Of a stretch of 64,000 nt of DNA, positions 49,267 through 57,752 are shown piece by piece. The notes under the pieces were generated by a model that was given only the letters and a program-made list of their open reading frames with translations, made no database searches and was not told the origin of the DNA. The stretch comes from SZUA-368 sp028533045. GTDB lineage: Bacteria; Spirochaetota; Spirochaetia; DSM-2461. The stretch's first letter is position 1. Each line of letters begins with the position of its first letter. The position numbers were made by a program, and so were the translations under genes. The DNA is taken from the NCBI GenBank assembly GCA_050031985.1, contig JBNAIG010000011.1, forward strand, positions 1-64,000. The letters are read 5' to 3'.

Positions 49267-50634
49267 ATGCAGCGGGAAGCGGAGAAGAAATCCTGTGCCG
49301 AACTTTTGAAGCAATGTCGAATAGAACGGGATTTGGAACGGGAACACATAGAACAGCTTGAAAAACTCTTGAATCACGACCCGGACACGGGCCTTCTGCA
49401 AAGGCACATTCTTATGCGACGCCTTAGTAAGCTCCTCGAAGGGGGCTGTGAAACTTTGGCCTACGGGATTCTCAGGCTGGACCAGAACTATCAGCGAATC
49501 CGCCATATTCGGGACAGGATGAAAGTCCTTCTTTATGTTACCACCGAACGTCTCAAGCCCATAGTGGGGGAAGAGAATCTCTATCAGTCGGACCGTTCCG
49601 ATGAATTTCTCTTTATTTTGGAGAATGTGAAATCCCGGGCGGAGGTGGAAAAGAGAATTAATGATATGATTATTAAGGTGGCTGAGCCCCATAATCCCCC
49701 CGCTTCTGACCTGACCTTTGGTTGTAATGTGGGGGTGGCTCTTTATCCGGAACACGCCAGGAATCTTGATGAGCTGGTAATCAACGCAGAGATAGCCCTG
49801 GGAATTTACGAAGAGAAAAGCTGGCATGGCTTTATCTACTCTCCGGAGATCGGCGAAGCCCATTATGCCAACCAGTCTCTGGAATATAATCTGAGAAAGT
49901 GCATCCTTAACAACTTTGAGGGATTTCACGTGGCCTATCAGCCCATTGTGAACAGTAAAAAGGAAATAGTGGCCTGCGAAGCTCTTATGCGTTGGGATGC
50001 TCCCGGCATTGGCGCCGTATCTCCGGAAAAGTTTATCGGCCTGGCCGAGAAGAGCGGGCTGATTAACTATGTGGGCAAGTGGATTCTCTACAAGGCCCTG
50101 GCCCAGGTTAAAAGATGGCGTACCGAGAGAAAGGCGGATATGCAGGTTTCGGTGAATCTATCTCCCGTACAGCTGGAACAGAAGGATTTGGTGGATATGA
50201 TTTTTACGGCCATGGATGTTCTCAAGGTTCCCGGAGAAGCGATTCATCTGGAATTGACCGAACGGGCGGTTATGCTGAATCCGGAGGATATTTCTACCAA
50301 ACTCAAGATGCTCCAGTCCCGGGGGATAGAAATTATGCTGGACGATTTCGGGACAGGCTACTCCAGTCTGAGCGCTCTGAACAACTTTCCTATCAATACC
50401 CTAAAAATCGCCAAGGAATTTGTAGATAATCTTCCCGATGACAAGGAAGCTTTGGAAATGATTCGGGTCATTATGAGTATTACCCGTACCTTTAAATTCA
50501 CCACCCTGGCCGAAGGGATTGAAGATGACAGCCAGTTCGATCTTCTGGTCAAAGAGGGCTGTCAATTTATCCAGGGATACATCACCAGTCCTCCCGTGGC
50601 TGCCGTAGAATTTGAAGAGCGTTTTCTAAAATGA
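49267..50634 (+). CDS. Degenerate GGDEF plus EAL c-di-GMP phosphodiesterase
   Basis: 455 residues from ATG 49267 (GGAG 5 nt upstream); the earlier ATG at 49222 lies between the -35 and -10 boxes and is excluded. A coiled start is followed by a GGDEF-like domain whose active loop reads DRSDEF, so not a cyclase, and then an EAL domain with intact metal and catalytic residues: CEALMRW, SVNLSP, LELTERA, LDDFGTGYSS, LKIAKEFV and LAEGIED. It should hydrolyse c-di-GMP to pGpG. The degenerate GGDEF may bind GTP and regulate the EAL domain. Confidence 0.92.
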   Translation: MQREAEKKSCAELLKQCRIERDLEREHIEQLEKLLNHDPDTGLLQRHILMRRLSKLLEGGCETLAYGILRLDQNYQRIRHIRDRMKVLLYVTTERLKPIVGEENLYQSDRSDEFLFILENVKSRAEVEKRINDMIIKVAEPHNPPASDLTFGCNVGVALYPEHARNLDELVINAEIALGIYEEKSWHGFIYSPEIGEAHYANQSLEYNLRKCILNNFEGFHVAYQPIVNSKKEIVACEALMRWDAPGIGAVSPEKFIGLAEKSGLINYVGKWILYKALAQVKRWRTERKADMQVSVNLSPVQLEQKDLVDMIFTAMDVLKVPGEAIHLELTERAVMLNPEDISTKLKMLQSRGIEIMLDDFGTGYSSLSALNNFPINTLKIAKEFVDNLPDDKEALEMIRVIMSITRTFKFTTLAEGIEDDSQFDLLVKEGCQFIQGYITSPPVAAVEFEERFLK

Positions 50635-50650
50635 TTCCCTTCTTGGGAAA

Positions 50651-50670
50651 ATATTAGTATATTCTAATAT
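50651..50670. promoter_or_regulatory. AT-rich palindrome upstream of gnd
   Basis: ATATTAGTAT/ATTCTAATAT is an inverted repeat matching at 9 of 10 positions, 26 bp before the gnd start. It overlaps possible -10 words (TATATT, TATACA). Possible operator. Confidence 0.35.
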
Positions 50671-50695
50671 ATACAACACCTCTCGGAGTAGAATA

Positions 50696-52168
50696 ATGAG
50701 TGATAAACATGAAATGGGTTTAATCGGTCTGGCCGTTATGGGGCAGAACCTGGTAATGAATATGGCCGATCACGGTTTTTCCGTGGCCGTCTATAACAGG
50801 ACCTATGCGGTGACCGAACAGTTTTTGGCCGGCCCGGCCGAATCCTTTGATAATATATTCGGTTTTGAGAAGCTGGAAGACTTTGTGGCCAGCCTCAAGC
50901 GTCCTCGAAAGATTATGCTTATGGTTAAGGCCGGAGCGGTGGTAGATAGGGTTATTGAGCAGCTCCTTCCCTTGTTGGAAGAGGGCGACATTATTATAGA
51001 CGGAGGAAACTCCTACTACGGCGATACGAACCGACGCGCGGCGGAACTAAAGGAAAAGGGTATCCTTTTTGTCGGCTCCGGTGTTTCCGGCGGTGAAGAA
51101 GGGGCCCGGCGAGGTCCTTCCCTTATGCCCGGCGGTAACAAAGAGGCCTGGGAGGCGGTTAAGCCGGTCTTTCAGATTATTTCCGCTCAGGCCGGGGACG
51201 AACCCTGCTGTGACTGGGTAGGAGAAGACGGGGCGGGCCACTTTGTTAAAATGGTTCACAACGGTATTGAATACGGCGATATGCAGCTTATCTGCGAGGC
51301 TTACCAGCTGATGGGTGAAGGCCTGGGACTTTCCGCCGACAAGATGGCCGCCATTTTTGGTGAATGGAACAAGGGCGACCTGGACAGCTATCTTGTGGAA
51401 ATTACGGCGGACATTCTCTCCTATAAGGAAGAGGGAGGCCCCCTGGTAGACAAGATCCTCGATACGGCGGGGCAGAAGGGGACCGGTAAATGGACCGGTA
51501 TTACCGCTCTGGACAAGGGCGTACCCCTTACCCTCATTGCCGAGGCCGTTTACAGCCGCTGCGTATCCGCCCTCAAGGACGAGCGGGTCCGGGCTTCCAA
51601 AGTATATGAAGGCCCCCGTAAGGAGTTGGGCGAAGGGGGCGAGTTTAACGAGTCCTTTACGGAAGATTTTGTAGCCCAGGTGGGAAAGGCCTTATTGGCC
51701 TCCAAAATCATCTCCTATGCCCAGGGTTTTATGCTGATGCGTGAAGCGGCCCGTGAATATGGATGGGACTTGAATTACGGCGGGATCGCCCTTATGTGGC
51801 GGGGCGGCTGTATTATCAGAAGTACCTTCCTGGGAAAAATCCGTGAAGCCTACGACAAGAACGCCAAGCTGGAGAACCTTCTTTTGGACGATTACTTTAG
51901 CGATAAGATTTCCGACTGTCAGGACAGCTGGAGAAAGGTTGTGATGAAGGCCGTGGAGTGGGGAATCCCCGTGCCCGCCATGTCATCGGCCCTGTCCTTC
52001 TTTGATAGCTACCGATCGGCCCGGCTGCCTTCCAATCTGCTTCAGGCTCAGCGGGACTACTTCGGCGCTCACACCTATGAACGAACCGATAAGCCCCGGG
52101 GCGAGTTCTTTCATACCAACTGGACCGGTAAGGGCGGGGATGTCTCCTCCTCTACCTATAACGTTTAA
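50696..52168 (+). CDS. gnd: 6-phosphogluconate dehydrogenase (decarboxylating)
   Basis: 490 residues. It oxidises 6-phosphogluconate to ribulose 5-phosphate and CO2 with NADP in the pentose phosphate pathway. NADP-binding GLIGLAVMGQNLVMNMADHG, substrate segment GSGVSGGEEGARRGPSLMPGG, catalytic Lys/Asn region HFVKMVHNGIEYGDMQLI, and the C-terminal tail RGEFFHTNW are diagnostic. The long form of about 470-490 residues is the dimeric type. The ribosome site is CGGAG. It is convergent with the sensor kinase gene. Confidence 0.97.
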   Translation: MSDKHEMGLIGLAVMGQNLVMNMADHGFSVAVYNRTYAVTEQFLAGPAESFDNIFGFEKLEDFVASLKRPRKIMLMVKAGAVVDRVIEQLLPLLEEGDIIIDGGNSYYGDTNRRAAELKEKGILFVGSGVSGGEEGARRGPSLMPGGNKEAWEAVKPVFQIISAQAGDEPCCDWVGEDGAGHFVKMVHNGIEYGDMQLICEAYQLMGEGLGLSADKMAAIFGEWNKGDLDSYLVEITADILSYKEEGGPLVDKILDTAGQKGTGKWTGITALDKGVPLTLIAEAVYSRCVSALKDERVRASKVYEGPRKELGEGGEFNESFTEDFVAQVGKALLASKIISYAQGFMLMREAAREYGWDLNYGGIALMWRGGCIIRSTFLGKIREAYDKNAKLENLLLDDYFSDKISDCQDSWRKVVMKAVEWGIPVPAMSSALSFFDSYRSARLPSNLLQAQRDYFGAHTYERTDKPRGEFFHTNWTGKGGDVSSSTYNV

Positions 52169-52189
52169 TAAGTATTTTCTCCGGGCAGC

Positions 52190-54187
52190 TTAGGCTTTGT
52201 TCGTTGCCTGGGGAAAGTAGAGGCGGAATTCGCTTCCCCTTTCTATTTCACTGCTTACAGTAATATGTCCCCCGTGGTCTTTAACAATTCCAAAGACCAC
52301 GGAAAGGCCCATTCCCGTTCCCTTACCCACATCTTTGGTGGTGTAGAAGGGCTCGAAAATCCGGCTTATCGTTTGAGCTGTCATGCCGCAGCCCTCATCG
52401 GCAAAGGTCAGGAGGGAGTAGTCTCCCGGGGGAATGGGGTCGGAAATACCCTCTATTTGTTCTTTGACCTTCTTTGTGCCAAAGGCGACTTCTATCACAC
52501 CCTTATAGTCCATAGCTGCCGCTGCATTGGTTCCCAGGTTTATGATTATCTCGTAAATCTTCATGGGGTCCGCTTCCACCAAGGGGGGATTGTTGTCCAG
52601 GCTCAGACTGAATTCCACCGTAGCGGGCAGGGTGGCTTTTAGGAATGTTACCGCTTCTCTTATTTGAGGTGTGAGGTTAACCACCTCTTTTTCCATTTTC
52701 TTTTGGCGGGAGAAGGAGAGGATCTGGTTAACCAAAAGCTTTGCCCGCTCGCCGGCATGTAGTATTTGTTCCAGGTTGTTCAGAGCTTCTTCCGGGAGTT
52801 CTTCTATCTGTTGGGATAGTTCGGTATAGCCTATGATGCCGCAGAGTATATTGTTAAAGTCGTGTGCCACCCCTCCGGCCAGCTTGCCAATGGCTTCCAT
52901 TTTTTCCGATTGGCGGAGCCGCTCTTCCATACGGGACAATTCCGTTTTGTCCTCCATCAGGCAGATGATACGTCCCGAGGGGAGGGGATTGATGTAGCTC
53001 TCCAGCACAAGGGAGAGATTATCATCGACATATTCGGCCAGGGGAAGATATTGGCTTGTGCCTTCCCGGGAAGCTTTTAGCATGGGATTTAAGAGGCCCA
53101 TTTTTTTTATGTTAGGAAAAATCTCCGTAAGCTTTTTCCCCTTTAACTCCTCTCCGGGGCGGTTGGCAAGGTTTATTCCTCCCGGGTTAATATCGACAAG
53201 GATAAAATCCTCTTCATAGGGGCAGGGTTCGTAAACCAGAATGGCGTTGCTTATATTGTCGAAGATACTTCGGAAGTGGGCTTCGCTCTCCTTAAGGGCG
53301 TCTTCGAATTTTTTCTTTTCCGTGTGATCCGCCAGGATACAGTGGGTCTGGCGGAAGTTGCCCTGTTCATCGTGGCCTATGCGTCCTTCAAAGACAATAT
53401 AGCGCCGTTCTCCATTTTTATGCATCATGAAGAATTCGCTGTGTATAGACCCTTGGGCCTTGAAAATCGGGAATCTTTCCCTAAAGGCCTCCACGTATTC
53501 CGGGGCCAGAAAGTCACCGAACCAGCGGCCTAAAACCTCGCGCTTTTCGTAGCCCATGGTATTAACCCAGGCATCATTTACCTCAATGAAATAACCGTCT
53601 TCGTCGAGGGACTGATAGCCCAGAGGAGCATTCTGGAAGAGTCTTTCGAAGCGTTCCTCACTCTCCTTTAGTCCCTTTTCTGTCTGAATGTTCTTAAGGG
53701 CGTGGGCAATATCTTCTGCCAGATCGGCAAAGAAACGGACTGCCTCTTTGTCCTTCCCCCGCTCATCGGAGATTATTACCGTAAGCCAACCCATGGGGGT
53801 GTTGTCGCTGCAGTAAAGGGGGCAGGTAATGCTCCCCGGTTGGGAATAAAAGGGGCAGTCGTCACAGGTTCCGTAGTTTACCACGGGATTCCGGTTTTCA
53901 TCTTCAAAGGCTTTCTGGGCGCAGGAGGGGATATTACCGGCATTCAGGTAGTCGGTCATAGCCTGAAAACCCTGGCCAAATCCCGTATGATAATAGGGTT
54001 CGACCGGTGTTTCCTTGTTAAGCAGAATAATCCATCCCCCCTTAACTCCCTGGGAGTCTTTGAGGTGGCGGCAAACTCCGTCGAGGAGAGCGGTCTGATC
54101 TTTTTCGTAGTTTATGAGCCTGTTTATATTCCGGATAGTCCGAAGAGTATTGGCTAGGTATTCATTATTATCTTTCTGATTGATCAT
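52190..54187 (-). CDS. Soluble sensor histidine kinase (GAF, PAS, PAS, HisKA, HATPase)
   Basis: 665 residues with no transmembrane helix. N-terminal GAF-like domain (about 25-165) includes a Cys-rich stretch (VVNYGTCDDCPF, GSITCPLYC) that could bind a metal or react to redox. Two PAS domains follow (about 175-295 and 300-415), then HisKA with phospho-His in GGVAHDFNNILCGI and HATPase motifs (IINLGTNAAAA, DEGCGMTAQTISRIFEPFYTTK, GTGMGLSVVFGI). No receiver domain and no adjacent response regulator. It probably senses an intracellular signal. Confidence 0.9.
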   Translation of the reverse strand: MINQKDNNEYLANTLRTIRNINRLINYEKDQTALLDGVCRHLKDSQGVKGGWIILLNKETPVEPYYHTGFGQGFQAMTDYLNAGNIPSCAQKAFEDENRNPVVNYGTCDDCPFYSQPGSITCPLYCSDNTPMGWLTVIISDERGKDKEAVRFFADLAEDIAHALKNIQTEKGLKESEERFERLFQNAPLGYQSLDEDGYFIEVNDAWVNTMGYEKREVLGRWFGDFLAPEYVEAFRERFPIFKAQGSIHSEFFMMHKNGERRYIVFEGRIGHDEQGNFRQTHCILADHTEKKKFEDALKESEAHFRSIFDNISNAILVYEPCPYEEDFILVDINPGGINLANRPGEELKGKKLTEIFPNIKKMGLLNPMLKASREGTSQYLPLAEYVDDNLSLVLESYINPLPSGRIICLMEDKTELSRMEERLRQSEKMEAIGKLAGGVAHDFNNILCGIIGYTELSQQIEELPEEALNNLEQILHAGERAKLLVNQILSFSRQKKMEKEVVNLTPQIREAVTFLKATLPATVEFSLSLDNNPPLVEADPMKIYEIIINLGTNAAAAMDYKGVIEVAFGTKKVKEQIEGISDPIPPGDYSLLTFADEGCGMTAQTISRIFEPFYTTKDVGKGTGMGLSVVFGIVKDHGGHITVSSEIERGSEFRLYFPQATNKA

Positions 54188-54221
54188 TATTATAATAAGT
54201 ATAGGGTAAGTGCGGGGAATG

Positions 54222-54776
54222 TCAAAGACATGAGCCCTGGAGGGTTGCCAGTGCCAGTTCTTTGGCCTTTTCCTTGCTTACCAGGTACTCCACCAGAGCC
54301 AGGGAGAATTCCGCCGCCGTACCGGGGCCCCGGCTGGTAATGAGGTTACTGTCCCGGACAACTCTTGCCTCGGAGAAACGGGCACCGGAGACTTCCTTCT
54401 CAAATCCGGGATAACAGGTGAACTCTCGGCCTTCCAGAATTCCGGCGCTTCCCAGAACCACTGCGGGAGCCGCGCAGATAGCCCCCACCAGTTCGCTGTC
54501 GTTATGAATTCGCTTAATCAGCTTCAAAGCCTCTTCCGATTCGGCAATGTTGGCCGCTCCGGGCATCCCCCCGGGAATTACGACTCCGTCCAGGTCGTCG
54601 GGCAGTTCGTCCAGAGTCAAATCAGCCTCAATCGTTATATCATGGGAACCGGTGACCGAGGGGCCGTAAACGCCGCAGAGGATCACTTCCACCCCCGCTC
54701 GTCTAAGAAAATCGGCGGGAGTAATGGCCTCCACCTCTTCAAATCCATCGGCCAGCAAAAGGGCTATTTTTTTCAT
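54222..54776 (-). CDS. DJ-1/PfpI-family protein (YajL-like)
   Basis: 184 residues. The nucleophile-elbow Cys is in VGAICAAPAVV, and the nearby Glu is in GFEEVEAITPAD. The pattern LPDDLDGVVIPGGMPGAANI is typical of the DJ-1/ThiJ/YajL branch, linked to protein/nucleotide deglycation or oxidative stress protection. Which activity applies is not evident. It starts 34 bp after the sensor kinase start on the opposite side of a short gap; both are transcribed leftward. Confidence 0.85.
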   Translation of the reverse strand: MKKIALLLADGFEEVEAITPADFLRRAGVEVILCGVYGPSVTGSHDITIEADLTLDELPDDLDGVVIPGGMPGAANIAESEEALKLIKRIHNDSELVGAICAAPAVVLGSAGILEGREFTCYPGFEKEVSGARFSEARVVRDSNLITSRGPGTAAEFSLALVEYLVSKEKAKELALATLQGSCL

Positions 54777-54865
54777 GATCCTCTCCTTGTCACAGTTTTG
54801 ACTATTCTAGGGCGGGGAGGGGAATAAATCAAGAAAATTCCGGTCTTTGCCGTTATAATAGTATT

Positions 54866-55540
54866 ATGAAGAAGAGAATTGTCCTGGGACTATTTTGTTT
54901 ATTGAGTATTTTCCCTCTTATGGCCGGTCAGGCCGACGAGATCATCCGTTCCGCCTCTAATCTGGTGGGGACACCCTACCGCTGGGGGGGGATTAGTCCC
55001 TCCGGTTTTGACTGTTCCGGTCTGCTTTACTACCTTTATCATAGGGTTGTCGCCTCCTTCCCCCGCACCTCCGCCGATCAATCCCGGACGGGAAGTTTCG
55101 TGGCCCAGGCCGATTTGGTTCCGGGAGACCTGGTTTTTTATGCTACCGGTTCTAGCCGTACAACCATTACCCACGTGGCTCTGTATATTGGGAGCAACAC
55201 CGTTATACAGGCCGTTTCCGAAGGACCCCAAACGGGCGTTGTCATTACCGATATGGATGAGCGCTATTGGAGAAACCGCTATGTTACATCCCGCCGGGTT
55301 TTGGCCAAGACCGATTCCTCCGAGCTTCCCGTGGTGGCCAAAGAGAAGGTTATAGATAACAAGGGCAATGAGAAAACGGTAGTCTCCATTGGAACCCGTC
55401 GTTTTACCCTTATGTCCTGGGAAGAGTGGTTTGCCGCCGAGCAGGAAGCCTTCGAGGCTAAGCAGGACCGGGAATCGCGGGTTCTTGATGAGGACATGTC
55501 CGATTTTGAAAAATGGAAGCAGCAGAATTCTCCGGGCTAA
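54866..55540 (+). CDS. Secreted NlpC/P60-family peptidase
   Basis: 224 residues. Signal peptide (MKKRIVLGLFCLLSIFPLMA), then an NlpC/P60 domain: GTPYRWGGISPSGFDCSGLLYYLY carries the catalytic Cys, and TTITHVALYIGSNTVI the catalytic His. The family cuts gamma-D-Glu-diaminoacid bonds in peptidoglycan. A charged C-terminal tail of about 70 residues follows the domain. The HIT gene starts 3 bp after the stop, so they are co-transcribed. Confidence 0.9.
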   Translation: MKKRIVLGLFCLLSIFPLMAGQADEIIRSASNLVGTPYRWGGISPSGFDCSGLLYYLYHRVVASFPRTSADQSRTGSFVAQADLVPGDLVFYATGSSRTTITHVALYIGSNTVIQAVSEGPQTGVVITDMDERYWRNRYVTSRRVLAKTDSSELPVVAKEKVIDNKGNEKTVVSIGTRRFTLMSWEEWFAAEQEAFEAKQDRESRVLDEDMSDFEKWKQQNSPG

Positions 55541-55543
55541 GAA

Positions 55544-55987
55544 ATGAATTGTAAGAGTTGTGAATCTAATAGCGGAGCTAAGCGTATTAGTCCGGGAGAG
55601 ACGATTTATGAAGGGGAGTATTGGCTTGTGGAGCACGCCTATCCCACTTCTCTCAAGGGTTGGACCGTTATTGTACTAAAGCGTCATTGTGAGAATATGC
55701 ATGAGTTAAGCGAAGCTGAATTCCTGGAGCTGGGACGCATCCAGAAGCGCTTGGTTGCCGCCCTGCGGGAAGTTTTTCATTCGGAGCGGGAGTATATCTT
55801 CTGTTTTGCCGAGGCGGAAGGCTTCAAGCATATTCATTTCCATGTTGTCCCCAAGCACAAAGACTTTAATGATGACTACAAGGGGGCCAAAGTTTTTCAC
55901 TATCTCAAAGCCCCGCCGGAGGAGATCATCCCGCCCGGGGAAATCGTTCCCCTTTGTAAAACTCTCAAATCCGCAATGACTCCATAA
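55544..55987 (+). CDS. HIT-family hydrolase
   Basis: 147 residues. The histidine triad HIHFHVVPKH is intact. N-terminal SNSGAKRISPGETIYEGEYWLVEHAYPTSLKGWTVIVLKRH fits the FHIT/HIT fold. Likely a nucleotidyl hydrolase acting on nucleoside phosphoramidates or dinucleoside polyphosphates. There are also Cys at positions 3 and 6 (NCKSCES). Almost fused to the NlpC/P60 gene with a 3-bp gap. Confidence 0.9.
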   Translation: MNCKSCESNSGAKRISPGETIYEGEYWLVEHAYPTSLKGWTVIVLKRHCENMHELSEAEFLELGRIQKRLVAALREVFHSEREYIFCFAEAEGFKHIHFHVVPKHKDFNDDYKGAKVFHYLKAPPEEIIPPGEIVPLCKTLKSAMTP

Positions 55988-56036
55988 AAAAATCTTAAAA
56001 TCTCCAAAATCCCCTTGGCCATCACCCTCTCTCGCC

Positions 56037-56066
56037 TTGAAAATCCCCTTTCCCTTCTGTATAATC
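56037..56066 (+). promoter_or_regulatory. Promoter of glyA
   Basis: TTGAAA (56037-56042), 18-bp spacer, TATAAT (56061-56066). The predicted start point is near 56073, at the left edge of the structured leader. Confidence 0.65.
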
Positions 56067-56070
56067 ACTC

Positions 56071-56160
56071 CCAGAAACTGACGCGAGCGCGGCCTGTCCG
56101 CCCGGATGGAATCGACCATCGGGAATAATCTCTGTCTATCGTGCGTCTGGGTAGACGGTT
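56071..56160 (+). promoter_or_regulatory. Structured glyA leader, candidate ZTP (pfl-motif) riboswitch
   Basis: ACTGACGC (56078-56085), a short hairpin GCGG-CCTGT-CCGC (56090-56102), CCGGA, then GCGTCTGGGTA (56144-56154). This parallels the ZTP/pfl core as I recall it (ACUGGCG, P2 hairpin, GGGGA, CCGCCUGGGCA), with the pseudoknot partners changed together from GGCG/CGCC to GACGC/GCGTC. GTCTA/TAGAC brackets the 3' motif. glyA is a known ZTP target. Weak points: no clear P1, because the promoter start is at the edge; and CCCAG (56071-56075) can also pair with CTGGG. There is no terminator, so control would be translational. Confidence 0.42.
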
Positions 56161-56184
56161 AATTTCATTAATCAGGAGTAAACA

Positions 56185-57687
56185 ATGAGTGTATTTCATG
56201 ACTACCTTAAGAGTACGGACAATCCCGATCCCGGTTTTATCGCCTACCTGGCTTCCCTTACCAAAGTGGCCGAAGTAGCCCCGGAAGTAGCCGCAGCCAC
56301 CGTAAAGGAACTGGCCGACCAGAGAAGCTACCTTAAGCTGATTGCCAGCGAGAACTTCTCCTCCCTTTCCAGCCAGCTGGCCATGGGAAACCTCCTTACC
56401 GACAAATACGCCGAGGGTTTTCCCTGGCACCGTTTTTACGCCGGTTGCGACAACGTAGACTCCATAGAAGACTACGCCGCCAAGAAGGCTTGCGAACTAT
56501 TCGGTTGTGACCACGCTTTTGTTCAGCCCCACGCCGGTGCGGACGCCAACCTCATTGCTTACCTGGCTATTCTCAACGCTAAAGTGGAAGTTCCCGCCCT
56601 GGAAAAAATCGGCGATATGAACCCCTCCCACCTGAGCCAGGAAGACTGGAACAAGATTCGGGCCGAACTGGGTAACCAGAAGCTTTTGGGACTGGATTAT
56701 TACTCCGGTGGTCACCTGACCCACGGTTACCGACATAACGTTTCGGCTCAGCTTTTTGACGCCTATACCTACACTGTAGATAAAGAGACCGGCCTCCTTG
56801 ATTACGACGCCATTGAAGAAATGGCTATGGAACTCAAGCCGCTCATATTCCTTACCGGATACTCCGCCTACCCCCGAAAGGTGAACTTCAAGAGAATGCG
56901 GGAAATCGCCGACAAGTGCGGCGCCGTATTTATGGTAGATATGGCTCACTTCGCCGGTCTTGTAGCCGGGGGAATCTTTGAAGGTGATTTTAATCCCTTC
57001 CCCCACGCCCAGGTTGTTACCACCACCACCCACAAGACCCTTCGCGGTCCCCGAGGCGGTATGGTTCTTTGTGACGAAGAATTTGCCGAAGCCGTAGACA
57101 AGGCCTGTCCCATCGCCATGGGCGGTCCCCTTCCTCACGTAATGGCAGCCAAGGCTGTCGCCTTTACCGAAGCGGCCCAGCCCGAATTCAAAGACTACGC
57201 CAAGAAGATCGTAGAAAACTGCCAGGCCCTGGCCCAGGCATGTATCGACAAGGGACTGACCGTAGCCACCGGCGGGACCGATAACCACCTCTTCCTCATC
57301 GACGTAACTCCTCTGGGCCTTACCGGTCGTCAGGCGGAAAGCATTGTTCGTGAGTGTGGCATCACCTTGAACAGAAACTCCCTTCCCTTTGATGCCAACG
57401 GCCCCTGGTACACCAGCGGTCTGAGACTGGGAACAGCGGCCCTGACTTCTTTGGGTATGGGCACAGAACAGATGGACGTGATTGCCGATGTTCTGGCTAC
57501 TGTACTTAAGGCTGCCGAGCCTACTGTGCTCACAAAGGGTGCTAACGCCGGTAAGAAGAGCAAGGCCAAGTACATCATTGACAGCGCCGTGGTAGAAGAA
57601 GCCAAGGGCCGAGTTAAGGCATTGTTGGACCAGTTCGTTCTCTATCCGGAGATTGATCTGGAAATTCTAGAAAAGGCATTTTGCTAA
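56185..57687 (+). CDS. glyA: Serine hydroxymethyltransferase, long form
   Basis: 500 residues, against about 415-420 for most bacterial enzymes. It interconverts serine and glycine with tetrahydrofolate. The PLP Lys is Lys284 in TTTTHKTLRGPRGG; LKLIASENF, SGGHLTHGYRHN and DMAHFAGLVAGG are typical. The extra length is an N-terminal extension of about 20 residues, an insert near 134-172 (NAKVEVPALEKIGDMNPSHL and following), and a longer C-terminus. Similar long forms occur in spirochaetes, from general knowledge. Codons are unusually biased and GC-rich at third positions, suggesting high expression. It has its own promoter and terminator. Confidence 0.96.
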   Translation: MSVFHDYLKSTDNPDPGFIAYLASLTKVAEVAPEVAAATVKELADQRSYLKLIASENFSSLSSQLAMGNLLTDKYAEGFPWHRFYAGCDNVDSIEDYAAKKACELFGCDHAFVQPHAGADANLIAYLAILNAKVEVPALEKIGDMNPSHLSQEDWNKIRAELGNQKLLGLDYYSGGHLTHGYRHNVSAQLFDAYTYTVDKETGLLDYDAIEEMAMELKPLIFLTGYSAYPRKVNFKRMREIADKCGAVFMVDMAHFAGLVAGGIFEGDFNPFPHAQVVTTTTHKTLRGPRGGMVLCDEEFAEAVDKACPIAMGGPLPHVMAAKAVAFTEAAQPEFKDYAKKIVENCQALAQACIDKGLTVATGGTDNHLFLIDVTPLGLTGRQAESIVRECGITLNRNSLPFDANGPWYTSGLRLGTAALTSLGMGTEQMDVIADVLATVLKAAEPTVLTKGANAGKKSKAKYIIDSAVVEEAKGRVKALLDQFVLYPEIDLEILEKAFC

Positions 57688-57692
57688 ATCAC

Positions 57693-57727
57693 AGGCGGCC
57701 CGGCTTTGTTCGGTGCCGCCTTTTTTA
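57693..57727 (+). terminator. Terminator of glyA
   Basis: AGGCGGC and GCCGCCT arms with a 15-nt loop, then six T, starting 5 bp after the glyA stop. Confidence 0.85.
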
Positions 57728-57752
57728 TTATCATACCGGGAGAAAATGATTA

